From: Psychrosphaera sp.
Lineage (GTDB): Bacteria; Pseudomonadota; Gammaproteobacteria; Enterobacterales; Alteromonadaceae
Direction of reading: 5' to 3'
Assembly (NCBI GenBank): GCA_028098005.1
Contig: JAOHFM010000020.1
Span: forward strand, 1-25,220
Length of the DNA: 25,220 nucleotides
The notes beneath the pieces were generated by a model. The model saw only the letters and a program-made list of their open reading frames with translations, searched no databases and was not told the origin of the DNA. Positions 17,754-24,534 of this stretch are shown here, piece by piece (positions within the stretch are counted from its first letter, which is position 1; every line of letters starts with the position of its first letter). The translations under genes and the position numbers were made by a program.

Positions 17754-18231
17754 AGTCTTGAATCGTGACGCCGTTAGGCACCAATTGGTATACCGTCTTA
17801 GGCTCGGTAACCGACTCAGGATCAAACTCTTCGTTCATCTCTTCGGCTATATGAGCTAAATACTGCTTAGTGCGTTCTAACGTCATAGGTAGCTCTTGAA
17901 CCTTTCCCGTGGCGAAGGCGGTTTTGCCGATTGCGGCCATTGGAAATACCATGTCACCATCTTTCACTTTAATCTTAAAGGTTTGAAACTTTTTGTCTGA
18001 GGTCAATTCCATCCAGCAACCTCGTTTTTTGCAAACTTTAGCAATGGTGCCTTTTATCGTGACCTCTTTATCAAGATAATCATCGGGAGACGCTAATATC
18101 GACGATATTTTTGATACATTGTTAGTGTTAGCACCACTGCCAAATACTTGTTGGCTAGCAATAGCGTTGGCATTAAAAGCAACTGGGCTTAATAAAAGAG
18201 CAATACTTAAAAGTGTAGATTTAACATTCAT
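17752..18231 (-). CDS. DUF4920-family exported protein
   Basis: A 159-residue periplasmic protein of unknown function. Residues 1-23 form a signal peptide (MNVKSTLLSIALLLSPVAFNANA). The core has the DUF4920 signature: DKEVTIKGTIAKVCKKRGCWMEL, with Cys67 and Cys72 in CX4C next to Trp, then a beta-rich stretch FKIKVKDGDMVFPMAAIGKTAFATGKV. It looks like an OB-fold-type small domain; the Cys pair suggests metal or redox chemistry, which is inference. A TTG 12 codons upstream is in frame, but the ATG at 18231 gives a normal signal peptide start. It converges on the TonB receptor gene, so the two are not an operon. Confidence 0.82.
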   Translation of the reverse strand: MNVKSTLLSIALLLSPVAFNANAIASQQVFGSGANTNNVSKISSILASPDDYLDKEVTIKGTIAKVCKKRGCWMELTSDKKFQTFKIKVKDGDMVFPMAAIGKTAFATGKVQELPMTLERTKQYLAHIAEEMNEEFDPESVTEPKTVYQLVPNGVTIQD

Positions 18232-18342
18232 GGTTAACTGGCCTGTTTGTTCTGACGTAGTGATCAACGTTTCTACTTTGCATTAAAAACACAGCGAACA
18301 TCAAGCTAAGTTTACTAGATATTAAAATAGCCAGTTGTTTTG

Positions 18343-18942
18343 CTAACTTAAGTGGCTAGTCAATACTTCTATTTGGTGTTCTAACTGCGTTTTTTGTTTT
18401 TTCAGCCAAATAAAAATACCAACAAACAGCAGACTACACCCTAGAGCAATACCACCTACCATAAAGTGCTTTATTTCTAGCGGCTTGTTTAGAGCAACAA
18501 ACGCAATTAAGCCAACTAGTGACATACTTACCACCAATGCAAGTGCACATACAAATCGACTAAAAATGAGCGTTTTTAAATTATTCTTAGACTGACCAAT
18601 TAACGTGTTTATGTGTTGTTGGGTGTGATTGTTTGATACTTGAATAGAGCGCTTTTTTGAAAGAAGAGGGAATAAACCAATGGCGATAGACATTAGCAAA
18701 AACACCGAATATAAAATGGTATCGGCAAGGGATGGCAACCCAGCGTTCATTTCTACTATGATATAGCTAGCAAGTGCAAAACCTGCAACTAAGGAAGTAA
18801 CAACGCCTATTTTATCATTGCGCGTTTGCTTGTTTATTTGGTCTATTAACACTTGTTCAGATGGAAGTTCTTTATCCATGTCTGCATCGTTGTGGTTCCA
18901 ATTTTGGATTAAGTCATCCCAAGAATTTTGACTCTGATTCAT
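18343..18942 (-). CDS. four-helix membrane protein encoded with the ECF sigma factor
   Basis: A 199-residue protein I do not recognise. A polar N-terminus (about 1-43, WDDLIQNWNHNDADMD) is followed by four hydrophobic segments at about 46-66, 72-94, 128-151 and 158-180, then a short charged tail that may form a coiled coil (KKQKTQLEHQIEVLTSHL). The ATG overlaps the sigma gene stop (TAATG), so the two are translationally coupled. The position directly after an ECF sigma gene is that of an anti-sigma factor, but no zinc-binding HxxxCxxC motif is present. An anti-sigma role is therefore only a suggestion from context. Confidence 0.75.
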   Translation of the reverse strand: MNQSQNSWDDLIQNWNHNDADMDKELPSEQVLIDQINKQTRNDKIGVVTSLVAGFALASYIIVEMNAGLPSLADTILYSVFLLMSIAIGLFPLLSKKRSIQVSNNHTQQHINTLIGQSKNNLKTLIFSRFVCALALVVSMSLVGLIAFVALNKPLEIKHFMVGGIALGCSLLFVGIFIWLKKQKTQLEHQIEVLTSHLS

Positions 18943-19478
18943 TACTCTTTCTCCAATAGCTTAGTAAGTTTGGATTTTGCTCTGTTTAGCTGAACGCCAA
19001 CATTTGTCACAGAAAGCCCAGATATCTCCGCCATATCTTTGTAGGAAATGCCTTCTAAAGACAAAGTAACTAATTGCCGTTGTAATATAGGCAGTTGTCC
19101 AATTTTGCTGGTTAAATAGCTTAATGACTCGAGCGCACTGACATTAGATTCAATATCACTGGTTTTACATTCGATGTTGTCGGTAAGCTCATCAAATCTT
19201 TGGTGTTTACTTTGTTTGGCTACATGATTTAAGGCTTGGTTATAAGCCACTTTGTAAACAAATGTATGTAGGGCGCTTTGCTCTTGAAATGACGCTAAAG
19301 CCTGCCAAACAGCAACAAACATGTCCTGCAATAGGTCGAGCCTTAATACCGGATCAGACTCAAACGTAGAAGCAACCTTGAATAAAGACAGCCTGTACTT
19401 TGCAATAATTGTCTCGAAGTTTTGTTGATAGTCAGACATGGGTAACTTGGACCAAATCTTTAGCGAATAAAGGCCCAT
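18942..19478 (-). CDS. ECF-family RNA polymerase sigma factor
   Basis: An alternative sigma factor of 178 residues (165 if it starts at the ATG at 19439). Region 2 contains LLQDMFVAVWQALASFQ and TFVYKVAYNQALNHVAKQ, binding polymerase and the -10. Region 4 is LPILQRQLVTLSLEGISYKDMAEISGLSVTNVGVQLNRAKSKL, with the HTH that reads the -35. Neither start has a good ribosome site. The inner ATG (MSDYQQNFE) fits family alignments better and overlaps the stop of a 30-codon leader ORF, so translation may be coupled there. The last base of the stop overlaps the membrane protein start. The signal sensed is unknown. Confidence 0.9.
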   Translation of the reverse strand: MGLYSLKIWSKLPMSDYQQNFETIIAKYRLSLFKVASTFESDPVLRLDLLQDMFVAVWQALASFQEQSALHTFVYKVAYNQALNHVAKQSKHQRFDELTDNIECKTSDIESNVSALESLSYLTSKIGQLPILQRQLVTLSLEGISYKDMAEISGLSVTNVGVQLNRAKSKLTKLLEKE

Positions 19479-19524
19479 GATACAGCTTTAGTCTATGTCG
19501 TGAATAACGGAATACGGTGTTCAT
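19432..19524 (-). CDS. possible 30-residue leader peptide before the sigma factor gene
   Basis: An ATG at 19524 with AGGGAG 8 nt upstream opens 30 codons (begins MNTVFRYSRHRLKLYHG) and stops at TGA 19432-19434, overlapping by 8 nt the inner sigma start (ATGTCTGA). The peptide is basic and unlike anything I know. The good ribosome site, lacking at the sigma gene, and the overlap suggest translational coupling. Expression is unproven and it may be chance. Confidence 0.35.
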   Translation of the reverse strand: MNTVFRYSRHRLKLYHGPLFAKDLVQVTHV

Positions 19525-19532
19525 TTGTAATC

Positions 19533-19563
19533 TCCCTACTTGTTAGTATTTCATTAGTAGGGA
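19533..19563 (-). promoter_or_regulatory. inverted repeat masking a ribosome site upstream of the sigma operon
   Basis: TCCCTACT (19533-19540) and AGTAGGGA (19556-19563) form a perfect 8-bp stem with a 15-nt loop. On the minus strand the second arm, AGTAGGGA, contains the AGGGA ribosome site of the short leader ORF, so the hairpin could block it. On the plus strand it is followed by TTTTT, but no plus-strand gene precedes it. It may also close the ABC1 kinase transcript. Confidence 0.45.
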
Positions 19564-19587
19564 TTTTTAATTATTTATTACAAATAT

Positions 19588-20910
19588 TTATGTTTTATTT
19601 TTGTCGTGTACATATTCCGCATAAATCTCTTTGATATTAACAGACGCATTCAGCTTTGATGCAAGTAAGTACAAGCCTCCCAACTTTCGATGGATAAATA
19701 GCGCATCAACAGGTGGTGTGTGCCATTCAGACCGATGATTTTTAATGTTCAAACCCACATCGCGGACGCGACTTGCTAGTTGGCTGGTGGCGAAATTAAA
19801 CTCACCGTCATACTTTAATGGCTCGCAGGCCATATCAAATATTTTCATTACTTCATCTAAATAATCTGGACTAATTTGCTCATTAAAAAATCCAATTTGT
19901 TTAGCTGCTAATATTGCCTCGTCTCGATTATCGTTTACGCCTGCCTCTAATAGTCTTTGATAACCTTCGCTTATGTGTGGAGGAATAACTCGGGTGGCAC
20001 CAAAGTCTAACAGTCCTATTTTTTTAGACGCTGGGTCATATAAAAAATTGGCGAAGTTTGGATCGGTTTGCATTAGTCGGAAATCAAACAGCTCTTTTAA
20101 GAATAACCAAATTAGGTTGCGAACGATTTGGTTACGCACTTCTAAAGGTTGAGTTATGGCTCTTTCAATGGTATCGCCTTCCACATATCGCATCACCAAA
20201 ATATCGTCTTTAGTTAGGTTTTCATCAACTTGCGGCAAGATAAATTCATGACTGTTTAAATGAGACTGGTACTTTTTAATATAACTGGCTTCAAGCGCGT
20301 AATCGGCCTCATCTTGCAATTGTGATTTAGTGGCCTCTAATAAATTGCTGATATCCACTTGAGAGGGCAAAAGCCCCGACATACTGAGAAGTGTGCCAAC
20401 ATTGTCCACATCGCTTGCGATTGAGTCTCTCACGCCCGGGTATTGAATTTTAATTGCTAACTTTTGCCCATTTTCCAATCGTGCTAGGTGAACTTGGCCA
20501 ATGGATGCTGCCGCAAAAGGGCGCAACTCAAACTGACTAAATTTATCTAACCAATCTTCACCCCAATGACTTCTTAACATGGTTAACAATTGTTTATGTT
20601 GCATCGGAGCCGCGTCTGACCGCAACTTCCCTAGTACAGCACTTAACTCTGGCGAAATTAGCTCACCGGCATCCATAGAGATCATTTGACCTAGTTTCAT
20701 GGCCGCGCCACGAAGGTGCGATAACTTATTGGCAACATGACCAATGTTGGTGGGTGTGAGAAGTAGATTTTGACTTGAAGGCTTTTGCCCACGACTCAGT
20801 TGTTTAGCGCCATCAACCAGCATATTGCCAGCGACACGTGCGGCTAAGCCACCAAGATGGCTTAACCGAGATAATCGAGATTTAGGGATTTTGCGACCGT
20901 TGTCTGAAAT
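19588..20910 (-). CDS. ABC1/UbiB-family atypical kinase (non-canonical start likely)
   Basis: A protein-kinase-like ATPase of the ABC1/UbiB/ADCK group, related to proteins that support ubiquinone synthesis. Motifs, numbered from the proposed start: KLGQ (72-75, the KxGQ helix), Ala-rich loop AAAS (133-136), AIKIQYPGV lysine, DEADY (ExD, 200-204), QTDPN (281-285) and metal-binding DFG (302-304). The first in-frame ATG is at 20823 with no ribosome site. The 29 codons before it read KIPKSRLSRLSHLGGLAARV, which is the conserved family N-terminus, and no ATG, GTG or TTG lies in that frame back to the TAA at 20974. I propose ATT at 20910 with AGGCGG 7 nt upstream. The protein has 440 residues from there or 411 from 20823. 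Confidence 0.82.
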   Translation of the reverse strand: MSDNGRKIPKSRLSRLSHLGGLAARVAGNMLVDGAKQLSRGQKPSSQNLLLTPTNIGHVANKLSHLRGAAMKLGQMISMDAGELISPELSAVLGKLRSDAAPMQHKQLLTMLRSHWGEDWLDKFSQFELRPFAAASIGQVHLARLENGQKLAIKIQYPGVRDSIASDVDNVGTLLSMSGLLPSQVDISNLLEATKSQLQDEADYALEASYIKKYQSHLNSHEFILPQVDENLTKDDILVMRYVEGDTIERAITQPLEVRNQIVRNLIWLFLKELFDFRLMQTDPNFANFLYDPASKKIGLLDFGATRVIPPHISEGYQRLLEAGVNDNRDEAILAAKQIGFFNEQISPDYLDEVMKIFDMACEPLKYDGEFNFATSQLASRVRDVGLNIKNHRSEWHTPPVDALFIHRKLGGLYLLASKLNASVNIKEIYAEYVHDKNKT

Positions 20911-20973
20911 AATACACCCGCCTAAAACAAGTAAAAGTAATAGCTTATCAGTACGCAGTTTAGACCAAAAAGT

Positions 20974-21924
20974 TTAGTTCAACAGTTGTTCTGATGTAGG
21001 AAGAGCATCAAATGCACCTCGCTGAGTAACTGTGTAGGCTCCACACCGACTTGCAAAATCAATAACTTCTGATACGTACTCTTCGCTCTTTAAGCTCGCC
21101 TTAACTTGCTCTTGGCTTTGGGCTTGGCACAGTTTATATAATACCCCACCAACAAAACTATCCCCTGCAGCAGTAGTATCAATAGCTTCTGCACTTTGTG
21201 GTGTTACGGTCACGGACACACTTGATGATATGAACTGTATTGGATTTGGCCCATCTGTGACAAATACACCTCTTACCCCTTTTTCTAACAAAGAGGCTAC
21301 ATACTCGCTTTCCGTTTGGCTTGAATGCTTGGCCAAAAAAGCAAGTTCGTCTTGTGAAAACTTAATCACATCACAATATGTTAAGCACTCGGCTACTTTG
21401 GCCGCGATCGCTTCACTTTCTGTACCTGCTGGCCACAAGTTCAAGCGCAGGTTCACATCGCAACTAACCAATGTCTTACTTTTTTTTGCGTTATTGATAA
21501 GAGTGTAGGTAGCTCGTGAAAGTGAGTCAGTGGTCAGCGTGTTGGAGCACAGGTGTAAAAAACCAGTTTGCTCAAATGATATCGAATTAACATCAGCCGA
21601 ATCTATTACTAGGTCGGCGGTATTGTCCCGATAAAACTCAAAACTACGCTCACCATGTTGATCTAAGCTAATCAACACTAGAGCCGTCTTATTTGGTTTT
21701 TTGATCACTGAATGAGTATCAACACCATAATTAACTAAAGACTTTTCAAGCATATTTCCCATAGCGTCTGTGCTAACTCCACCAACAAAACGACTATTAC
21801 CGCCGAGTTTTGCAACAGCCACAGCTACATTGGCTGGTGCGCCGCCAGCGTGAGGGGTGTAAAGCCCAGACTCATTAGGAATGAAATCAACCAACACTTC
21901 ACCAAAACAAACAACGTTTAACAT
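20974..21924 (-). CDS. PfkB-family fructokinase
   Basis: A 316-residue cytoplasmic ribokinase-fold sugar kinase. The N-terminal signature is FGEVLVDFIP and HAGGAPANVAVAVAKLGG (25-42), and the C-terminal signature is DTTAAGDSFVGG (249-260) with catalytic base Asp255. The usual DTxGAGD here reads DTTAAGD. Overall layout (GEVLVDF, GG-PANVA, DVNLR) fits fructokinases that phosphorylate fructose with ATP to fructose 6-phosphate. It lies downstream of a TonB receptor and a FucP-like permease on the same strand, which supports a sugar uptake and phosphorylation role, perhaps for sucrose-derived fructose (scrK-like). A hairpin separates it from the receptor gene. GGGG lies 12 nt before the ATG, with an ATGTAA start-stop pair between. 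Confidence 0.9.
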   Translation of the reverse strand: MLNVVCFGEVLVDFIPNESGLYTPHAGGAPANVAVAVAKLGGNSRFVGGVSTDAMGNMLEKSLVNYGVDTHSVIKKPNKTALVLISLDQHGERSFEFYRDNTADLVIDSADVNSISFEQTGFLHLCSNTLTTDSLSRATYTLINNAKKSKTLVSCDVNLRLNLWPAGTESEAIAAKVAECLTYCDVIKFSQDELAFLAKHSSQTESEYVASLLEKGVRGVFVTDGPNPIQFISSSVSVTVTPQSAEAIDTTAAGDSFVGGVLYKLCQAQSQEQVKASLKSEEYVSEVIDFASRCGAYTVTQRGAFDALPTSEQLLN

Positions 21925-21954
21925 AGTTACATTTAACCCCTTGTTAATATTACA

Positions 21955-21984
21955 AAGGAAAGCTCCCGCTTGAGAGCTTCCCTT
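21955..21984 (-). terminator. probable terminator of the TonB receptor gene
   Basis: On the minus strand AAGGGAAGCTC pairs with GAGCTTTCCTT (11 positions, one mismatch, 8-nt loop), 55 bp after the receptor stop and before the fructokinase start. The T run is embedded in the second arm and is poor, so attenuation or processing is also possible. Confidence 0.5.
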
Positions 21985-22039
21985 AAGTTGTGACGTAAAT
22001 TATAGAATAGCTATTGTCGCTATCTCACTGTCACTATAT

Positions 22040-24430
22040 TTAGAACATGTAACGCAGTGTAAAGGATGTTGTTCTGCCTGTTAGCGTACGCGCTCTAATA
22101 ATGTCATTCGCTGGTAAAGCACCTTCTTCTGACTCTGTAATACCCTCAGAGTCAAAGGCATTATTGATATTTAACGACACTGTTAAGTTGTCACTTAAGT
22201 TGTAGTCTGCAAACAAGTTAACTTGGGTGTAAGCGTCAAACTCAAGTTCATTGCTGTCTTGTGCGTAAGCGCCGCTTGAGCCAATGAAGTTTGCGCCCAC
22301 AGCTGCTGATTCAAAGCTATAACGGCCAGTAAATGAATAAACAACGTCCGCTTGGCGACGTGGCGTATTACCAACCACCGACTCATTTAGCGCATCTTTA
22401 GTGATTTCAGCATCGGTTAGTGTGAGGTGGCCTCTTAAGTCAAAGTTACCTACAAAGTAAGATGCTTCAACCTCAACGCCCATTGCTTCATATTTTCGGT
22501 CAAAAAATCTTTGGCTAGTCGCTTCAAAGTTTTGCTCTTCCGTTTCTGCATAAAACGCAGTGGCAAAAATAGCCAATTCGTTTTGACGATACTTAACACC
22601 CGCTTCAATTTGATCAACCTCATCAATGGCATCAGCGGACGCTACAGAACCATCAGGTCTTACCTTACCAAATAAAAGTCGGTCTGCGTTTGCTCGACCA
22701 CCATGACTAATACGACCAAACACCGCCGTATCATTGTCTATTTTATAATTCACACCCACAGAGTACGAGGTGTAGTCCCAATCGTAGTTAATTGGCGATG
22801 CATTGGCATTATCGATATTTACAACGTCAACCTCCGGCATTGAAATTATGCCATCACCGTTCATATCATAAGTGCCTGTTGTTGCACCTGCATAGGTACC
22901 GCGAGCTTCACCGCTGTCGTATCGAACGCTTGCATCAAAAGTAAAGTCTTCATAATCCGTTGTAACCGCAACATAAGGCGCCGTTACTGTGTAATCAGCA
23001 TCATAATTTCTTTGACAACAGTTACCCCAGAAAGGCGTTCCATAAGCGTATAAACCATTGTCAGAATATGAAGTGCCGTCTTCTGCTACGGCATTTATTA
23101 ATGCTGCATTGTCACCTTTTTGTTCTAGTAGGTAGGAATTCCATAACCAGCTCATTCCAATATTTTGTGTTGCAACGTAGTAGCCAAAGGTGACATTAGT
23201 ATTGTCTAAGGTTTTTGTTAACTTAATGTCATTAACAATGTTATCAAAATCATCCATTTCAACATCAAATGTATGGATCCTCATTACATAGTCTTCGTTA
23301 TAGCTATCTCCGGCTTGTGGACCATTTGCATATTCTAAAGTTGCTCCAGTACCTGCAATGCTCTCTGCAACGGCAGATGTTTCACCAACTTCTGCAGGGA
23401 AAGGCGCATTAAAAGTGCCGCTTACAGATGATTTTCTAAATCTATTTTCCACTTGCCAGTCATTGCCTAAATCAAATGAAGCTTCTACGCCAAATGAATC
23501 AACCAAGGGACTCATACCATCTCTAATATCGCCAGATCGTATTTCCCCGTTTTTACCTCTAGATAAGGTTTTAGTGAAGTAGGCCGAATGCGGAGTGTCT
23601 GATAGAGAGTCAAAGCCTGGTAGTGAGCTACCATCGCCGCGCACGGGCATTGGTAAATAACCTATTGAGTTATCATCTAAATGTTTAAAGTATAAACGTA
23701 CGTATCCATTATCGAAGTCTTTGGTGATATTTGCTTTGATTTGTCCGCCTTTGTTTGCCGTATAACCTGCATCTCGTGGGCCATCACCTTGTCTTACAAA
23801 ACCACCGATGTGGAATCGTAATGTGTCACTTATCTCTGTTCCGTACTCAAAGTCAGTCTTAAAAGAGTCATAATCAACGCCAAAGGTAGTTGCAACACTG
23901 CCGCCATCATCTTCACCAGTTTTGCTGATAAGGTTAATAATACCGCCAGGTGAGTTACTCGCCAGCGTTGACGCTGAACCACCACGAATCGATTCTACTG
24001 ATGATACAGTTGAGTCAGCACGCAAGAATATATCGGCGTTACCAAAGGCAATATCACCAAACTGCAATACGGGTAAACCGTCTTCTTGTAACTGAAGGAA
24101 CTTGGCTCCGCCAGATGCCACTGGTAAGCCGCGAACCGCAATGTTTGCATTACCCTCACCGCCAGTTGCTTCTGAACGAACACCTGGAATAAGTCTGAAG
24201 ATCTCTGCAGTTGTTCGTGGAGTGGCAACTTCGATACTTGATAGATCGACACTACTGATAGAAACGCTGGAGTCCATTACGTTTTTACCTTTTACAACAC
24301 CTGTAACGGCGATACGCTCAAAGTCCAGTCCTTTTTTATTTGTCTCTTCATCTGCGGCAAGCGCTTGAGAAACAGACAGTGCTAAAAGACAAACGGTAAA
24401 TTTTTTTATTTTATTTATATTATTTTTCAT
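22040..24430 (-). CDS. TonB-dependent receptor, probable sugar transporter
   Basis: A 796-residue outer-membrane active transporter. Residues 1-25 are a signal peptide (ending SQALA) and FERIAVTG (37-44) is the TonB box. The plug domain follows with IFRLIPGVRSEATGG, IAVRGLPV, and VESIRGGSASTLASNSPGGIINLISK, a standard plug ending. A large barrel runs to the terminal FTLRYMF with C-terminal Phe. Between a FucP-like MFS permease and a fructokinase, the likely cargo is a sugar or oligosaccharide, for example sucrose, by analogy with receptors in sugar-use loci of Alteromonadales. The upstream region has a perfect LacI-type palindrome, suggesting control by a sugar-responsive repressor not in this window. 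AGGGG precedes the ATG by 8 nt. Confidence 0.9.
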   Translation of the reverse strand: MKNNINKIKKFTVCLLALSVSQALAADEETNKKGLDFERIAVTGVVKGKNVMDSSVSISSVDLSSIEVATPRTTAEIFRLIPGVRSEATGGEGNANIAVRGLPVASGGAKFLQLQEDGLPVLQFGDIAFGNADIFLRADSTVSSVESIRGGSASTLASNSPGGIINLISKTGEDDGGSVATTFGVDYDSFKTDFEYGTEISDTLRFHIGGFVRQGDGPRDAGYTANKGGQIKANITKDFDNGYVRLYFKHLDDNSIGYLPMPVRGDGSSLPGFDSLSDTPHSAYFTKTLSRGKNGEIRSGDIRDGMSPLVDSFGVEASFDLGNDWQVENRFRKSSVSGTFNAPFPAEVGETSAVAESIAGTGATLEYANGPQAGDSYNEDYVMRIHTFDVEMDDFDNIVNDIKLTKTLDNTNVTFGYYVATQNIGMSWLWNSYLLEQKGDNAALINAVAEDGTSYSDNGLYAYGTPFWGNCCQRNYDADYTVTAPYVAVTTDYEDFTFDASVRYDSGEARGTYAGATTGTYDMNGDGIISMPEVDVVNIDNANASPINYDWDYTSYSVGVNYKIDNDTAVFGRISHGGRANADRLLFGKVRPDGSVASADAIDEVDQIEAGVKYRQNELAIFATAFYAETEEQNFEATSQRFFDRKYEAMGVEVEASYFVGNFDLRGHLTLTDAEITKDALNESVVGNTPRRQADVVYSFTGRYSFESAAVGANFIGSSGAYAQDSNELEFDAYTQVNLFADYNLSDNLTVSLNINNAFDSEGITESEEGALPANDIIRARTLTGRTTSFTLRYMF

Positions 24431-24474
24431 GTTTAACCCCTGTTGAAGTTATTTGTTTAACATATTGGCCTAAC

Positions 24475-24488
24475 CTTAATCGATTAAG
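24475..24488. promoter_or_regulatory. perfect 14-bp palindrome, candidate LacI-family operator
   Basis: CTTAATCGATTAAG is fully self-complementary with a central CG, the usual form of LacI/GalR-family operators. It lies 45-58 bp upstream of the TonB receptor start and just after the terminator of the MFS gene. A repressor such as ScrR could control the receptor; no regulator gene is in the window. Confidence 0.6.
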
Positions 24489-24496
24489 CTTTTTAA

Positions 24497-24532
24497 CAAA
24501 AAATAAAGTCCTGATAGTGAATCAGGACTTTA
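24497..24532 (-). terminator. terminator of the MFS permease gene
   Basis: On the minus strand TAAAGTCCTGAT (24532-24521) pairs perfectly with ATCAGGACTTTA (24515-24504) around a 5-nt loop, followed by TTTTTTG. It lies directly after the permease stop and upstream of the receptor gene. Confidence 0.9.
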
Positions 24533-24534
24533 AT

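Noticed and set aside
19533..19568. The inverted repeat followed by TTTTT as a plus-strand terminator.
   Set aside because: No plus-strand gene lies upstream for over 1.8 kb, so a role on the minus strand is more likely.
20908..20958. A lipoprotein-like stretch (KLLLLLVLGGC) in frame upstream of the ABC1 kinase, which could be read from a CTG at 20958.
   Set aside because: ABC1 kinases are cytoplasmic, no ribosome site precedes the CTG, and the conserved family N-terminus begins after this stretch. It is probably non-coding.
23950..24368. Several open frames on both strands within the 5' part of the sugar TonB receptor gene.
   Set aside because: They overlap a complete, well-supported receptor gene and have no recognisable protein features.
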